IMG/VR virus record: IMGVR_UViG_3300042894_003102
Coordinates: 1 to 20,457 of that record
Origin: a virus
Direction: 5' to 3' (one strand)
Length of the DNA: 20,457 nt
The notes below the pieces were generated by a model. It made no database searches and was not told where the DNA came from. It saw only the letters and a list, made by a program, of their open reading frames with translations. Positions 14,939-20,255 of this stretch are shown one piece after another. The position numbers and the translations under genes were made by a program. Every line of letters begins with the position of its first letter. Position 1 is the stretch's first letter.

Positions 14939-15925
14939 TTAAAAAAGGTCGTCTTCGTCGAATGATTGATTCTTCTTAGAGTATTCAGTGGGCCTACTAT
15001 GAAAAAAATCTGCCATATTATTACCATGAAGCTCTTCTTCGAACCACATAGTAGACTCTAGTAGACCTTTATCTACTTCGAAAACAGGTTTGAATTTAAT
15101 TTGTTCTAGTGATATATTAATACGATTTTTAATAAACTCTTTCAAAATAGGAGCTGTTAGGCCTGTCTCTTGAATACCATTTACCATCCAATCAACTATT
15201 TTAGATTCAGATTTAAATGCCTCTTCTGCTTCGTGTGCGATTCTAGCTTCTAATTCTTCATCAAATAACTCAGGGTGTTCTTCACGTATAGTATTAATAA
15301 GCTTCATACCTACAAGAGCATGAATATTTTCTTCATTACGTGTATACTTGACTTGCTGATCTGTATCCTTTAGTACATTTTTAAATCTTGCAAACCAATT
15401 AATAATATAGAATTGAGAGAATAGAGAAACGTTTTCAACAAATAGAGTAAAGAGAATTAAAGCGTATAGATACTGCTTCTTAGCATCTTTGTAGAACTTA
15501 CGTGTATACTTTCTAAGATACTTAACTCTACCTTGAATCCATTCTAATTTAAGATTTTCTTCAAATATATCTTCTAGATCTAGAATCTTTAACAAGCGTT
15601 CGTATGCGTTATTATGAATAACTTCTATATTAGCCATAACATAACCGAGATCCTGCAAGGAAGGATGCGGTAAGTTATCTCCAAGCTTAGCCCAGAAAGT
15701 CTTTACAGCAACTTCAATTTGACCAATTGCAGATAAAGTACGTACTATAATTTCTCTCTCTTGATCGTTAAGATCAACTTTAAATTGTTGTACGTCTGAC
15801 TTGAAGGAGAACTCTTTATCAGTCCAGAAACCATTATGCATAGCTTCAATAAATTGCTCGGTCCACGGATACCTATCAGGTTTCCGACTAATTTGTTCTT
15901 CGAAAATGCTATACTCTAATGACAT
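14939..15925 (-). CDS. nrdB: Class I ribonucleotide reductase, small subunit
   Basis: This is the di-metal radical subunit of RNR, 328 residues. Ligands are visible as Glu71 in GQIEVAVKTFW (where E. coli has Asp84), Glu101 and His104 with radical Tyr108 in IEVIHNNAYERLL, Glu164 in FVENVSLFSQF, and Glu199 and His202 in RNEENIHALVG. The C-terminus SKKNQSFDEDDLF is the NrdA-docking tail. The QIEVAVKTFW, VENVSLFSQF and SFxEDDLF strings resemble Bacteroidota NrdB sequences as I remember them. No N-terminal ATP-cone is present. It is the first gene of nrdB-nrdA-unknown-clpP. An AGTAAATA octamer lies 7 nt upstream of the ATG, which is unexpected for a nucleotide-metabolism gene and may be chance. 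Confidence 0.95.
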   Translation of the reverse strand: MSLEYSIFEEQISRKPDRYPWTEQFIEAMHNGFWTDKEFSFKSDVQQFKVDLNDQEREIIVRTLSAIGQIEVAVKTFWAKLGDNLPHPSLQDLGYVMANIEVIHNNAYERLLKILDLEDIFEENLKLEWIQGRVKYLRKYTRKFYKDAKKQYLYALILFTLFVENVSLFSQFYIINWFARFKNVLKDTDQQVKYTRNEENIHALVGMKLINTIREEHPELFDEELEARIAHEAEEAFKSESKIVDWMVNGIQETGLTAPILKEFIKNRINISLEQIKFKPVFEVDKGLLESTMWFEEELHGNNMADFFHSRPTEYSKKNQSFDEDDLF

Positions 15926-15932
15926 GGTATGT

Positions 15933-15940
15933 TATTTACT
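15933..15940 (-). promoter_or_regulatory. Possible late-like octamer AGTAAATA before nrdB
   Basis: AGTAAATA on the minus strand, then ACATACC, then the ATG at 15925. Spacing is one or two bases longer than at the clear late genes and the gene class is unexpected, so this is a weak call. Confidence 0.3.
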
Positions 15941-15960
15941 CTGTTAATATCTTACTGCTA

Positions 15961-16188
15961 TCAGGAAACTGGTATATTATTCTTTAAACTTCCTGAAGGT
16001 AAACTAAACATTTTTGTAACTTGACCTGCACCACTCTTAACGTTAACAGTTAACTCATTCTCAATCACTATTGGAGGAGACATAACTTGTCCACCTACAT
16101 TAATAATCTTATAAAGTGATCCTGTAGATGCGTCAAATATTTTTACGTTATTGTAATTGCCGGTTTGTGCGATAAATTTTCTTGTCAT
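15961..16188 (-). CDS. Small beta-rich hypothetical protein
   Basis: The 75-residue protein starts MTRKFIAQTGNYNNVKIFDA. It has STGSLYKIINVGGQVMSPPI and ends FSLPSGSLKNNIPVS. The pattern suggests four or five beta strands, like one or two propeller blades or a small decoration domain; nothing catalytic is visible. The ATG overlaps the stop of the 16185-16544 gene (ATGA), so it is translated with it. A perfect TATAAATA lies 22 nt upstream, inside that gene, and could give a separate late transcript. A virion role is suggested only by that promoter. Confidence 0.6.
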   Translation of the reverse strand: MTRKFIAQTGNYNNVKIFDASTGSLYKIINVGGQVMSPPIVIENELTVNVKSGAGQVTKMFSLPSGSLKNNIPVS

Positions 16189-16544
16189 ATGATGTTAGAT
16201 GTCTTTATATTATTTATAAAGATAGCAACATCATCGTCTGTTTTATGAGTTGCAAAATTTGAACTCGGACGTTTAGTGTTATTTGTTTGTTTGAGCTTAT
16301 AGTATGTTACAATTTCTTGAAGTTTAGGATCATCTGAATCTAGCAAGTCTTTACTATCAACACTAAGAATATTTCGTATCTCAACAACACCATAACCTCT
16401 ATCAAGTAGAGATTTAACGCGTTTAGTAACGAAAAACTTCTTTAAGGATTCAAGATCACCATATTCCTCAATCTTTTTATTGAAATAATCTTGAGCAAAG
16501 ACATACGATTTACCAGATATTTGACACTTTACATTTCTAGCCAT
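16185..16544 (-). CDS. Conserved-looking hypothetical phage protein, 119 residues
   Basis: The protein starts MARNVKCQISGKSYVFAQDY and continues with charged helical segments (KIEEYGDLESLKKFFVTKRV, SLLDRGYGVVEIRNIL) and a polar tail. The N-terminal CxxxGKxYxF element looks like half of a zinc-finger or a small beta-hairpin, and the helical part could bind nucleic acid or protein. I recall similar short proteins in T4-like marine phages without assigned function. The ATG lies 6 nt after the stop of the phosphoribosyltransferase gene, and the GGGAG about 10 nt upstream is one of the few Shine-Dalgarno-like strings here, although it is also the Trp-Glu codons of that gene. Confidence 0.65.
   Translation of the reverse strand: MARNVKCQISGKSYVFAQDYFNKKIEEYGDLESLKKFFVTKRVKSLLDRGYGVVEIRNILSVDSKDLLDSDDPKLQEIVTYYKLKQTNNTKRPSSNFATHKTDDDVAIFINNIKTSNII
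16211..16218 (-). promoter_or_regulatory. Perfect late octamer TATAAATA inside a coding region
   Basis: TATAAATA on the minus strand within the 3' end of the 16185-16544 gene, 22 nt before the ATG at 16188. It is the only perfect or near-perfect late octamer here that would leave a leader of normal length. Confidence 0.4.
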
Positions 16545-16550
16545 AATTTA

Positions 16551-16982
16551 TTACTCCCAAGGAAAATCTAACCACGCATCGTTAGCAATTGATATACCAT
16601 AATAGTCTACATACTGCGCACTAGAGTCACGTACAAATAAACTAGCAAATTCAAACTTATTTGCTTCTGTATCAAATATTTGTTTGAATATCTTAAATGT
16701 ATTACCTGAGTCGCATATATCATCTACAACAAGATACTTACCACCTTTAGGTAAAAGGTCAGGTCTTTGATATACTACATATGCATCATCTCTTACAACT
16801 CCTGTATAAGTTGCAACACCAAAAGATATAACCTTTTTATTAAGCTTATATGCAAGCATAGTTGCTGGAATTAATCCACCACGTCCTACACCAATAATGT
16901 AGTCATAGTCTGTTTGAACACGATCTGCAAGTAGATCTACTATAAAGTTTAGGTATTCGAAACTAACAGCTTTCTTCTGCAT
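16551..16982 (-). CDS. Xanthine-guanine phosphoribosyltransferase-like enzyme
   Basis: Type I phosphoribosyltransferase of 143 residues. Visible motifs: YIIGVGRGGLIPATMLAYKL at about 29-48 (the PRPP-loop-1 region), the PRPP signature YLVVDDICDSGNTF at about 83-96 with the paired Asp residues, and a C-terminal NDAWLDFPWE that parallels the QDTWIEQPWD of E. coli Gpt. It should join guanine, xanthine or hypoxanthine to PRPP, giving the nucleotide. It is the first gene of a short minus-strand operon, with the two small unknowns following at 6-nt spacing and 4-nt overlap. A DpdA-type enzyme frees guanine from DNA, so a phage guanine-salvage enzyme fits well, but ordinary purine salvage is equally possible. 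Confidence 0.85.
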   Translation of the reverse strand: MQKKAVSFEYLNFIVDLLADRVQTDYDYIIGVGRGGLIPATMLAYKLNKKVISFGVATYTGVVRDDAYVVYQRPDLLPKGGKYLVVDDICDSGNTFKIFKQIFDTEANKFEFASLFVRDSSAQYVDYYGISIANDAWLDFPWE

Positions 16983-17001
16983 ATTAAAATTATAATATAT
17001 G

Positions 17002-17009
17002 AATAAATA
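17002..17009 (+). promoter_or_regulatory. Late-promoter-like octamer AATAAATA
   Basis: AATAAATA, then TTTTCA, then the ATG at 17016 (6-nt spacer). It lies in the 33-bp divergent gap with the phosphoribosyltransferase gene, whose own upstream sequence reads ATATTATAATTTTAAT before ATG. Confidence 0.5.
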
Positions 17010-17015
17010 TTTTCA

Positions 17016-17351
17016 ATGAATTCTTTTCGTGAATTACAAGATTTATATGAAGGCTATAGAGGTGTAGCAGTTGATTTCGATGAGCTAAACTCAAAATTTG
17101 CACCTAGATCTGATATTAAGAATTCTTATTACGGTAAGGGTCAATTACCAACAGGGGTACCAGGTAATGCTGGTAATGCATATAGTTTTAATCAAACAAA
17201 CATGACATTCGAGGATGAGGATGAAACTGTGATATCTAAATCGATGGTCGTTAAAAAAATTAACGCTCTTCTAGCGGATGCTGAAGAGCGTGGAATGTCA
17301 TTTGCAGGAGATCAACTTTTTGATCTCCTTACGTTTATTGAGGAGTTATGA
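17016..17351 (+). CDS. Hypothetical 111-residue protein
   Basis: I do not recognise this protein. It begins MNSFRELQDLYEGYRGVAVD, has a Gly/Asn/Pro-rich middle (GQLPTGVPGNAGNAYSFNQT), an acidic FEDEDETVISKSMV, and ends in a helical segment with a run of paired acidic residues (ADAEERGMSF, LLTFIEEL). The disordered-looking centre between two helices suggests an adaptor, scaffold or assembly protein, not an enzyme. A late-like octamer lies 6 nt upstream. It converges on the 17346-17621 gene, with the two stops overlapping by 6 nt, and its 3' end holds a strong hairpin. Confidence 0.6.
   Translation: MNSFRELQDLYEGYRGVAVDFDELNSKFAPRSDIKNSYYGKGQLPTGVPGNAGNAYSFNQTNMTFEDEDETVISKSMVVKKINALLADAEERGMSFAGDQLFDLLTFIEEL
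17306..17329. terminator. Hairpin between convergent genes, possible bidirectional terminator
   Basis: AGGAGATCAA (17306-17315) and TTGATCTCCT (17320-17329) form a perfect 10-bp stem with a 4-nt loop. It lies 17 nt past the stop of the minus-strand 17346-17621 gene and within the last codons of the plus-strand gene. There is no clear U-run on either side, so termination is uncertain. Confidence 0.4.
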
Positions 17352-17621
17352 TTTAATTTTCGATATTAGTAAGTCAAGATAAAAATCAGCTACCCAGCTT
17401 ATAGCAGCACCGTATGGAGCACACATAAGAATATTATATTGCTGATGAATGCCCCCTATAATTAGGCCTGACCAAAAGCCTAAACATAATGCACAAGAGA
17501 ATAACTCTCTAAAAAAATCATAGCGTGTTAAGCGTTCACGTAAGAAAGCTAGAATACTACCATACTTAAGAATAAACGTTAGACCTATACACGATAAAGA
17601 AAAGAATATTAAATCGGTCAT
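17346..17621 (-). CDS. Small membrane protein with CxxC motif
   Basis: The 91-residue protein has an N-terminal hydrophobic stretch (LIFFSLSCIGLTFILKYG), a basic loop (FLRERLTRYDFFREL), a CALCLGFWSGLIIGG segment that combines a Cys-x-x-Cys pair with a second membrane segment, and a possible third near APYGAAISWVADFYLDLLI. The CxxCxGFW signature recalls the DUF1360-type membrane proteins seen in phages and bacilli; function is unknown there. It follows the 17625-17834 gene by 3 nt on the minus strand, so the two are co-transcribed, and it lies next to the lysis region. A role in the host inner membrane is inferred; a holin function cannot be excluded. Confidence 0.65.
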   Translation of the reverse strand: MTDLIFFSLSCIGLTFILKYGSILAFLRERLTRYDFFRELFSCALCLGFWSGLIIGGIHQQYNILMCAPYGAAISWVADFYLDLLISKIKS

Positions 17622-17624
17622 ATA

Positions 17625-17834
17625 TTAACCTAGTAGTAACTTCTCAGATATAATAGGTACATCTAAAGTCTTAACAGCATCTGAAACCATCTCTAGTTCG
17701 TGCTTTTTAACTTTGATCTTATTACCATAATCATCCGTCACTTCGTAATTATCTTCATCAATTTTTGTAATGATAGGGCAGCACTTACCTTTTCCACAAA
17801 GTTGAACTTCTTGTTCTGATAGTCTCTTAATCAT
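17625..17834 (-). CDS. Small Cys-rich hypothetical protein
   Basis: The 69-residue protein starts MIKRLSEQEVQLCGKGKCCP. It has a short beta-like segment (YEVTDDYGNKIKVKKHEL) and ends ISEKLLLG. The CGKGKCC cluster could bind metal or form a redox site; no other motif is visible. I recall similar LCGKGKCCP openings in other marine phage proteins without function. It is the first gene of a two-gene minus-strand unit with the membrane protein. A TGTAAATA octamer lies 10 nt before the ATG. Confidence 0.6.
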   Translation of the reverse strand: MIKRLSEQEVQLCGKGKCCPIITKIDEDNYEVTDDYGNKIKVKKHELEMVSDAVKTLDVPIISEKLLLG

Positions 17835-17844
17835 AATTAATAAT

Positions 17845-17852
17845 TATTTACA
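17845..17852 (-). promoter_or_regulatory. Late-like octamer TGTAAATA
   Basis: TGTAAATA on the minus strand, 10 nt before the ATG at 17834. It matches TATAAATA at 7 of 8 positions; the spacer is longer than at the other late-like sites. Confidence 0.35.
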
Positions 17853-17856
17853 CAAG

Positions 17857-18621
17857 TTAGATACAAGATTCAACTAAAGAAGCTTCTTCATCACGTCTTT
17901 TTAATAGACCATCCAATCCTTTGCCGACCCACAAACGCTTCATGTCACGTATTTCTTGAGCAATCTTCTTATAGTTTTTACTTGGGATCAATGCTCGTAT
18001 ATTAGCCATCTCTACTCTACTGCTACCTGAAACAGATGCTCCTCTATTGAATACAATTGATACAAGCGCACCGAATGCATCAGGGTGTAATGAGTCAGCA
18101 TTTGGAAATGCCTTTAGTGTTTCTTTTATGAATCTAGGCAGTGTTTCTTTTTTGAATACGATAGAAGCGCTCTCCCAATCAATTTCAATGTCTTTAACAT
18201 TACGGACTAGTTGTTTAGCAAGTGCGCTCTTAGCTCCCAGACAAGCCTCTAAACGACTGAATGTTTTATCAGATAAAACAGATTTCCAATCATTGGCGAA
18301 TTGAGCTTTTGTATTATAGCCAAGATCATAACCTATACCAATAGTCACACCTGATGCACCACCAGGATAACATGGATTTTTTAAAGCCTTATTATAGTAA
18401 ACAGACCCTCCTCCTACTTCATACTTCAAGATTAGGTTGTATGATTTATCTGATAATGGATTTACTTTTTCATCTTGTTCGTCTACCTGTGATGATTCTG
18501 TAACTGGGACAATATATTTTACAATAGCATTCCATGTTGATGGACCATCAACACCATCAACTTTTAATTTTAATAGAGACTGAACCTTTTTTACTAATTC
18601 TTCTTTTCCGTCGAATTTCAT
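17857..18621 (-). CDS. Endolysin, pesticin/T4-lysozyme-like with N-terminal wall-binding repeat
   Basis: This should be a glycosidase that cuts peptidoglycan at the end of infection; 254 residues. Residues about 5-37 (VKKVQSLLKLKVDGVDGPSTW) match the peptidoglycan-binding type 1 repeat. A linker rich in Glu, Asp and Ser follows. The catalytic part starts with Glu68 in LILKYEVGGGSVYY and continues with GVTIGIGYDLGY, which holds Thr93 and Asp99 and parallels the TIGYGH strand of GH24 enzymes; a later FGALVSIVFNRG matches the family helix. The YDLGY form is closer to the pesticin-like subgroup. No signal peptide is seen, so export depends on a holin. It is transcribed away from the holin and spanin genes from a divergent late promoter pair. 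Confidence 0.85.
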   Translation of the reverse strand: MKFDGKEELVKKVQSLLKLKVDGVDGPSTWNAIVKYIVPVTESSQVDEQDEKVNPLSDKSYNLILKYEVGGGSVYYNKALKNPCYPGGASGVTIGIGYDLGYNTKAQFANDWKSVLSDKTFSRLEACLGAKSALAKQLVRNVKDIEIDWESASIVFKKETLPRFIKETLKAFPNADSLHPDAFGALVSIVFNRGASVSGSSRVEMANIRALIPSKNYKKIAQEIRDMKRLWVGKGLDGLLKRRDEEASLVESCI

Positions 18622-18626
18622 ACTAT

Positions 18627-18634
18627 TATTTACT
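18627..18634 (-). promoter_or_regulatory. Late octamer AGTAAATA for the endolysin gene
   Basis: AGTAAATA on the minus strand, then ATAGT, then the ATG at 18621. It is arranged back to back with the octamer at 18641-18648, giving an inverted repeat separated by six bases. Confidence 0.55.
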
Positions 18635-18640
18635 TCAAAT

Positions 18641-18648
18641 AGTAAATA
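18641..18648 (+). promoter_or_regulatory. Late octamer AGTAAATA for the holin-spanin genes
   Basis: AGTAAATA, 8 nt before the ATG at 18657. With the minus-strand copy it makes a symmetric divergent late promoter, so endolysin and membrane lysis genes would switch on together. Confidence 0.55.
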
Positions 18649-18656
18649 TATATGTT

Positions 18657-18851
18657 ATGGAAATACTAATTAACTTCATTCAAACTCAACCATGGTATGG
18701 TGTTGTCGCTGCTGTTATAGCTCTTGCTTCTGCAATTGCTGCAATCACCCCGACACCAGACGAAGGTTCGACACTTGGTAAGCTATACAAAATTATCGAT
18801 TTATTTGCTCTAAATATTGGCAAGGCAAAAGATAAAGGTAAGCCAGAGTAA
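18657..18851 (+). CDS. Small single-span membrane protein, holin candidate
   Basis: The 64-residue protein reads MEILINFIQTQPWYG, then one strongly hydrophobic segment VVAAVIALASAIAAI at about 16-30, then TPTPDEGSTLGKLYK and a basic tail ending GKAKDKGKPE. Size, one membrane segment and charged C-terminus fit a small holin, and it stands directly before the spanin pair and opposite the endolysin. I recall TPTPxxGTxxGKxYKIID proteins as common in phages, sometimes labelled holin. I chose the ATG at 18657: an upstream frame-mate start would lie inside the endolysin gene, while 18657 follows a late octamer by 8 nt. Its stop overlaps the next start (TAATG). The holin role is an inference. Confidence 0.65.
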   Translation: MEILINFIQTQPWYGVVAAVIALASAIAAITPTPDEGSTLGKLYKIIDLFALNIGKAKDKGKPE

Positions 18852-19111
18852 TGGACATTATAGGTCTAATCAAAAGCGCCTTACTAGCTTTAACTGCTTT
18901 CTTAGAGTTAAAGAGTAAGGCGTTTTATTATGATATAATGCAGAAATCTAGAACAAGACAGAAAGAACTAATAAATGAAATTGAAAAATTACGTGCAGCT
19001 GGTACTAATAGCAGCAGTGATCGGGCTGACATCCTGCGGGCAGAACTCTTGGAAGAAAAACGAAGTGCTGAACATTTATCAACCTTCTATTCTCTCTCTG
19101 GAAAAAGGTAA
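18851..19111 (+). CDS. i-spanin (Rz-like inner-membrane spanin)
   Basis: The 86-residue protein has one N-terminal membrane segment (GLIKSALLALTAFLEL, about 4-19) followed by a long Lys/Glu/Arg helix (SRTRQKELINEIEKLRAAG, ILRAELLEEKRSAEHL) suited to a periplasmic coiled coil. This is the layout of lambda Rz: anchored in the inner membrane with the coiled coil reaching to the outer-membrane partner. The partner gene begins inside it at 18975, in the +1 frame, and runs past its end, the classic nested Rz/Rz1 arrangement. The start overlaps the holin-candidate stop by one base. Recognition rests on architecture, since spanins share little sequence. Confidence 0.82.
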   Translation: MDIIGLIKSALLALTAFLELKSKAFYYDIMQKSRTRQKELINEIEKLRAAGTNSSSDRADILRAELLEEKRSAEHLSTFYSLSGKR

Positions 19112-19214
19112 GCCAGTACAAACAAAAGACGGAATCTATACACCTGAAACAGACGAAGTCTGGCATTCAGATAAAAGATTCCGCCTACTTGAACGTGAGT
19201 TATATTATAAGTAA
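18975..19214 (+). CDS. o-spanin (Rz1-like outer-membrane lipoprotein)
   Basis: The 79-residue precursor MKLKNYVQLVLIAAVIGLTS is followed by Cys21. It is a basic start, hydrophobic core and lipobox Leu-Thr-Ser-Cys, so signal peptidase II should cleave before Cys21 and the mature lipoprotein of about 59 residues should sit in the outer membrane. It would join the i-spanin to fuse the two membranes at lysis. The first half of the gene overlaps the i-spanin gene in another frame and the second half is unique. It ends 3 nt before the convergent thyX stop. The lipobox plus overlap make this one of the safer small-gene calls, and it implies a diderm host. Confidence 0.87.
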   Translation: MKLKNYVQLVLIAAVIGLTSCGQNSWKKNEVLNIYQPSILSLEKGKPVQTKDGIYTPETDEVWHSDKRFRLLERELYYK

Positions 19215-19217
19215 GTC

Positions 19218-19979
19218 TTATACTTTCTTTAAATGTTTCCAACTAACAGGGAACAACTTAGATGCAATTTCATCAATCTGCTCTGCCACAACCCGTGTCT
19301 CCTTTTGAGTATCCTTCTTAAGTCGTAGATTACAAACTCTGGCAAATGCAATCAGAGAACCACTCCAATACCACTCTGTCATCATGTTCTGTGGTAGAAC
19401 CATTCTAGCTTGCTCAGGACACACACCAGCATCTAGCAATAGATGATATGTATCAACACAAGCTCCTACTGTTCTTTCAACTAGGTTACGAGTTGTAATA
19501 TTCTCAGCGGGCCAAAGATCACCATTAAAGTCCCTACAAATTAGATTTTGATGTTCAATATTTTCTACAAATTGATCTTCGTGTGATCCTTGTTTCTTAT
19601 CTTTATTTCTAGCTCTCCAATTTTCTGGATAGTAGAACGCTGGTGGTGAGTCTACATAACGACGAGATACTTCATTCCATACAAGACCAACTTGATGCTT
19701 ACCAAGTTGACGGGCTACAAATAACGGAGCCTTAACATGGAAAGAAATAGAAGCATGGCCGAAGGGTGTCCAGTGATTTTCTCTGGCAAGGAATGCAATA
19801 AGTTTCTCATCTCCCGATTTTAAATTCTTAGGCACCTTTGTAGTTGTTATGGTTCTAAAGTCTAGATCAACATCTTCCACATATTCATATTCCCAATCAG
19901 ATGCTTTATCAAATGATACTCTCGCTGCATTTACAACAGAGAGATCTGATCCCATATAATCTACTAACTTAACATTCAT
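19218..19979 (-). CDS. thyX: ThyX, FAD-dependent thymidylate synthase
   Basis: This enzyme makes dTMP from dUMP with methylene-tetrahydrofolate, FAD and NADPH. The 253-residue protein shows HWTPFGHASISFHVKAPLFV (family HxxPFxHxxxxFxxxxP strand), then RQLGKHQVGLVWNEVSRRYV at about 90-109, which stands where most ThyX have RHRxxSxNExSxRY, and later PEQARMVLPQNMMTEWYWSG and Arg in CNLRLKKDTQKETR. The signature is a variant: RHR is replaced by KHQ and the spacing to the Asn-Glu is longer by one. This is probably a phage subtype, since the rest is conserved. The gene converges on the spanins and carries AAAGTATAATATA 8 nt upstream of its ATG, like the kinase gene. Confidence 0.93.
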   Translation of the reverse strand: MNVKLVDYMGSDLSVVNAARVSFDKASDWEYEYVEDVDLDFRTITTTKVPKNLKSGDEKLIAFLARENHWTPFGHASISFHVKAPLFVARQLGKHQVGLVWNEVSRRYVDSPPAFYYPENWRARNKDKKQGSHEDQFVENIEHQNLICRDFNGDLWPAENITTRNLVERTVGACVDTYHLLLDAGVCPEQARMVLPQNMMTEWYWSGSLIAFARVCNLRLKKDTQKETRVVAEQIDEIASKLFPVSWKHLKKV

Positions 19980-19987
19980 ACTTCATC

Positions 19988-19996
19988 TATATTATA
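19988..19996 (-). promoter_or_regulatory. AAAG-TATAATATA element before thyX
   Basis: AAAGTATAATATA on the minus strand, identical over 13 bases to the element before the kinase gene at 8599, with an 8-nt spacer to the thyX ATG. Confidence 0.45.
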
Positions 19997-20052
19997 CTTT
20001 TTTTTCAGAAAAATCAACTTTCCATATAGAAAACGATTATTCTTACTCTATA

Positions 20053-20061
20053 TATAATATA
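20053..20061 (+). promoter_or_regulatory. TATAATATA element at the 20061 start
   Basis: TATAATAT abuts the ATG at 20061, so the final A of the motif is the A of the start codon. This would leave no leader if it were the only promoter; a more upstream start of transcription is possible. Confidence 0.25.
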
Positions 20062-20255
20062 TGAACGAAAAAGTATTTATAACAGAAGAGTTTAAAGCAG
20101 AACTACGCAATCTTGGGTGTATGGTATATGACCATATTAATATCTATCGTGTAGAGGGTAACAATGTTTTCTTCTCAGCAGATAAGTGTAAGTTTAGTCT
20201 AACAAAAAAAGAACTCGAAGAAGTAAGAGTTAAATCTGACTTGACAAGTATTTAA
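20061..20255 (+). CDS. Small hypothetical protein, 64 residues
   Basis: The sequence starts MNEKVFITEEFKAELRNLGC, has a short beta-like core (INIYRVEGNNVFFSADKCKF) and ends in a charged helix (SLTKKELEEVRVKSDLTSI). It is intact, with its stop at 20253-20255, and has the AT-rich composition and codon use of its neighbours. No known motif is seen; two cysteines lie 23 residues apart. It is divergent from thyX and its 3' end overlaps by 26 nt the 3' end of the minus-strand gene entering from the right. It is probably an early or middle phage gene, judging only from the motif before it. Confidence 0.5.
   Translation: MNEKVFITEEFKAELRNLGCMVYDHINIYRVEGNNVFFSADKCKFSLTKKELEEVRVKSDLTSI

Noticed and set aside
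18534-18656. Longer start for the holin candidate
   Set aside because: The upstream part lies antisense to the endolysin N-terminus and before the late octamer at 18641; the extra residues carry no membrane-protein logic.
19206-19222. Bidirectional terminator between spanins and thyX (TATAAG/CTTATA stem)
   Set aside because: The stem is six AT-rich pairs without a clear U-run and overlaps both coding ends; too weak to call.
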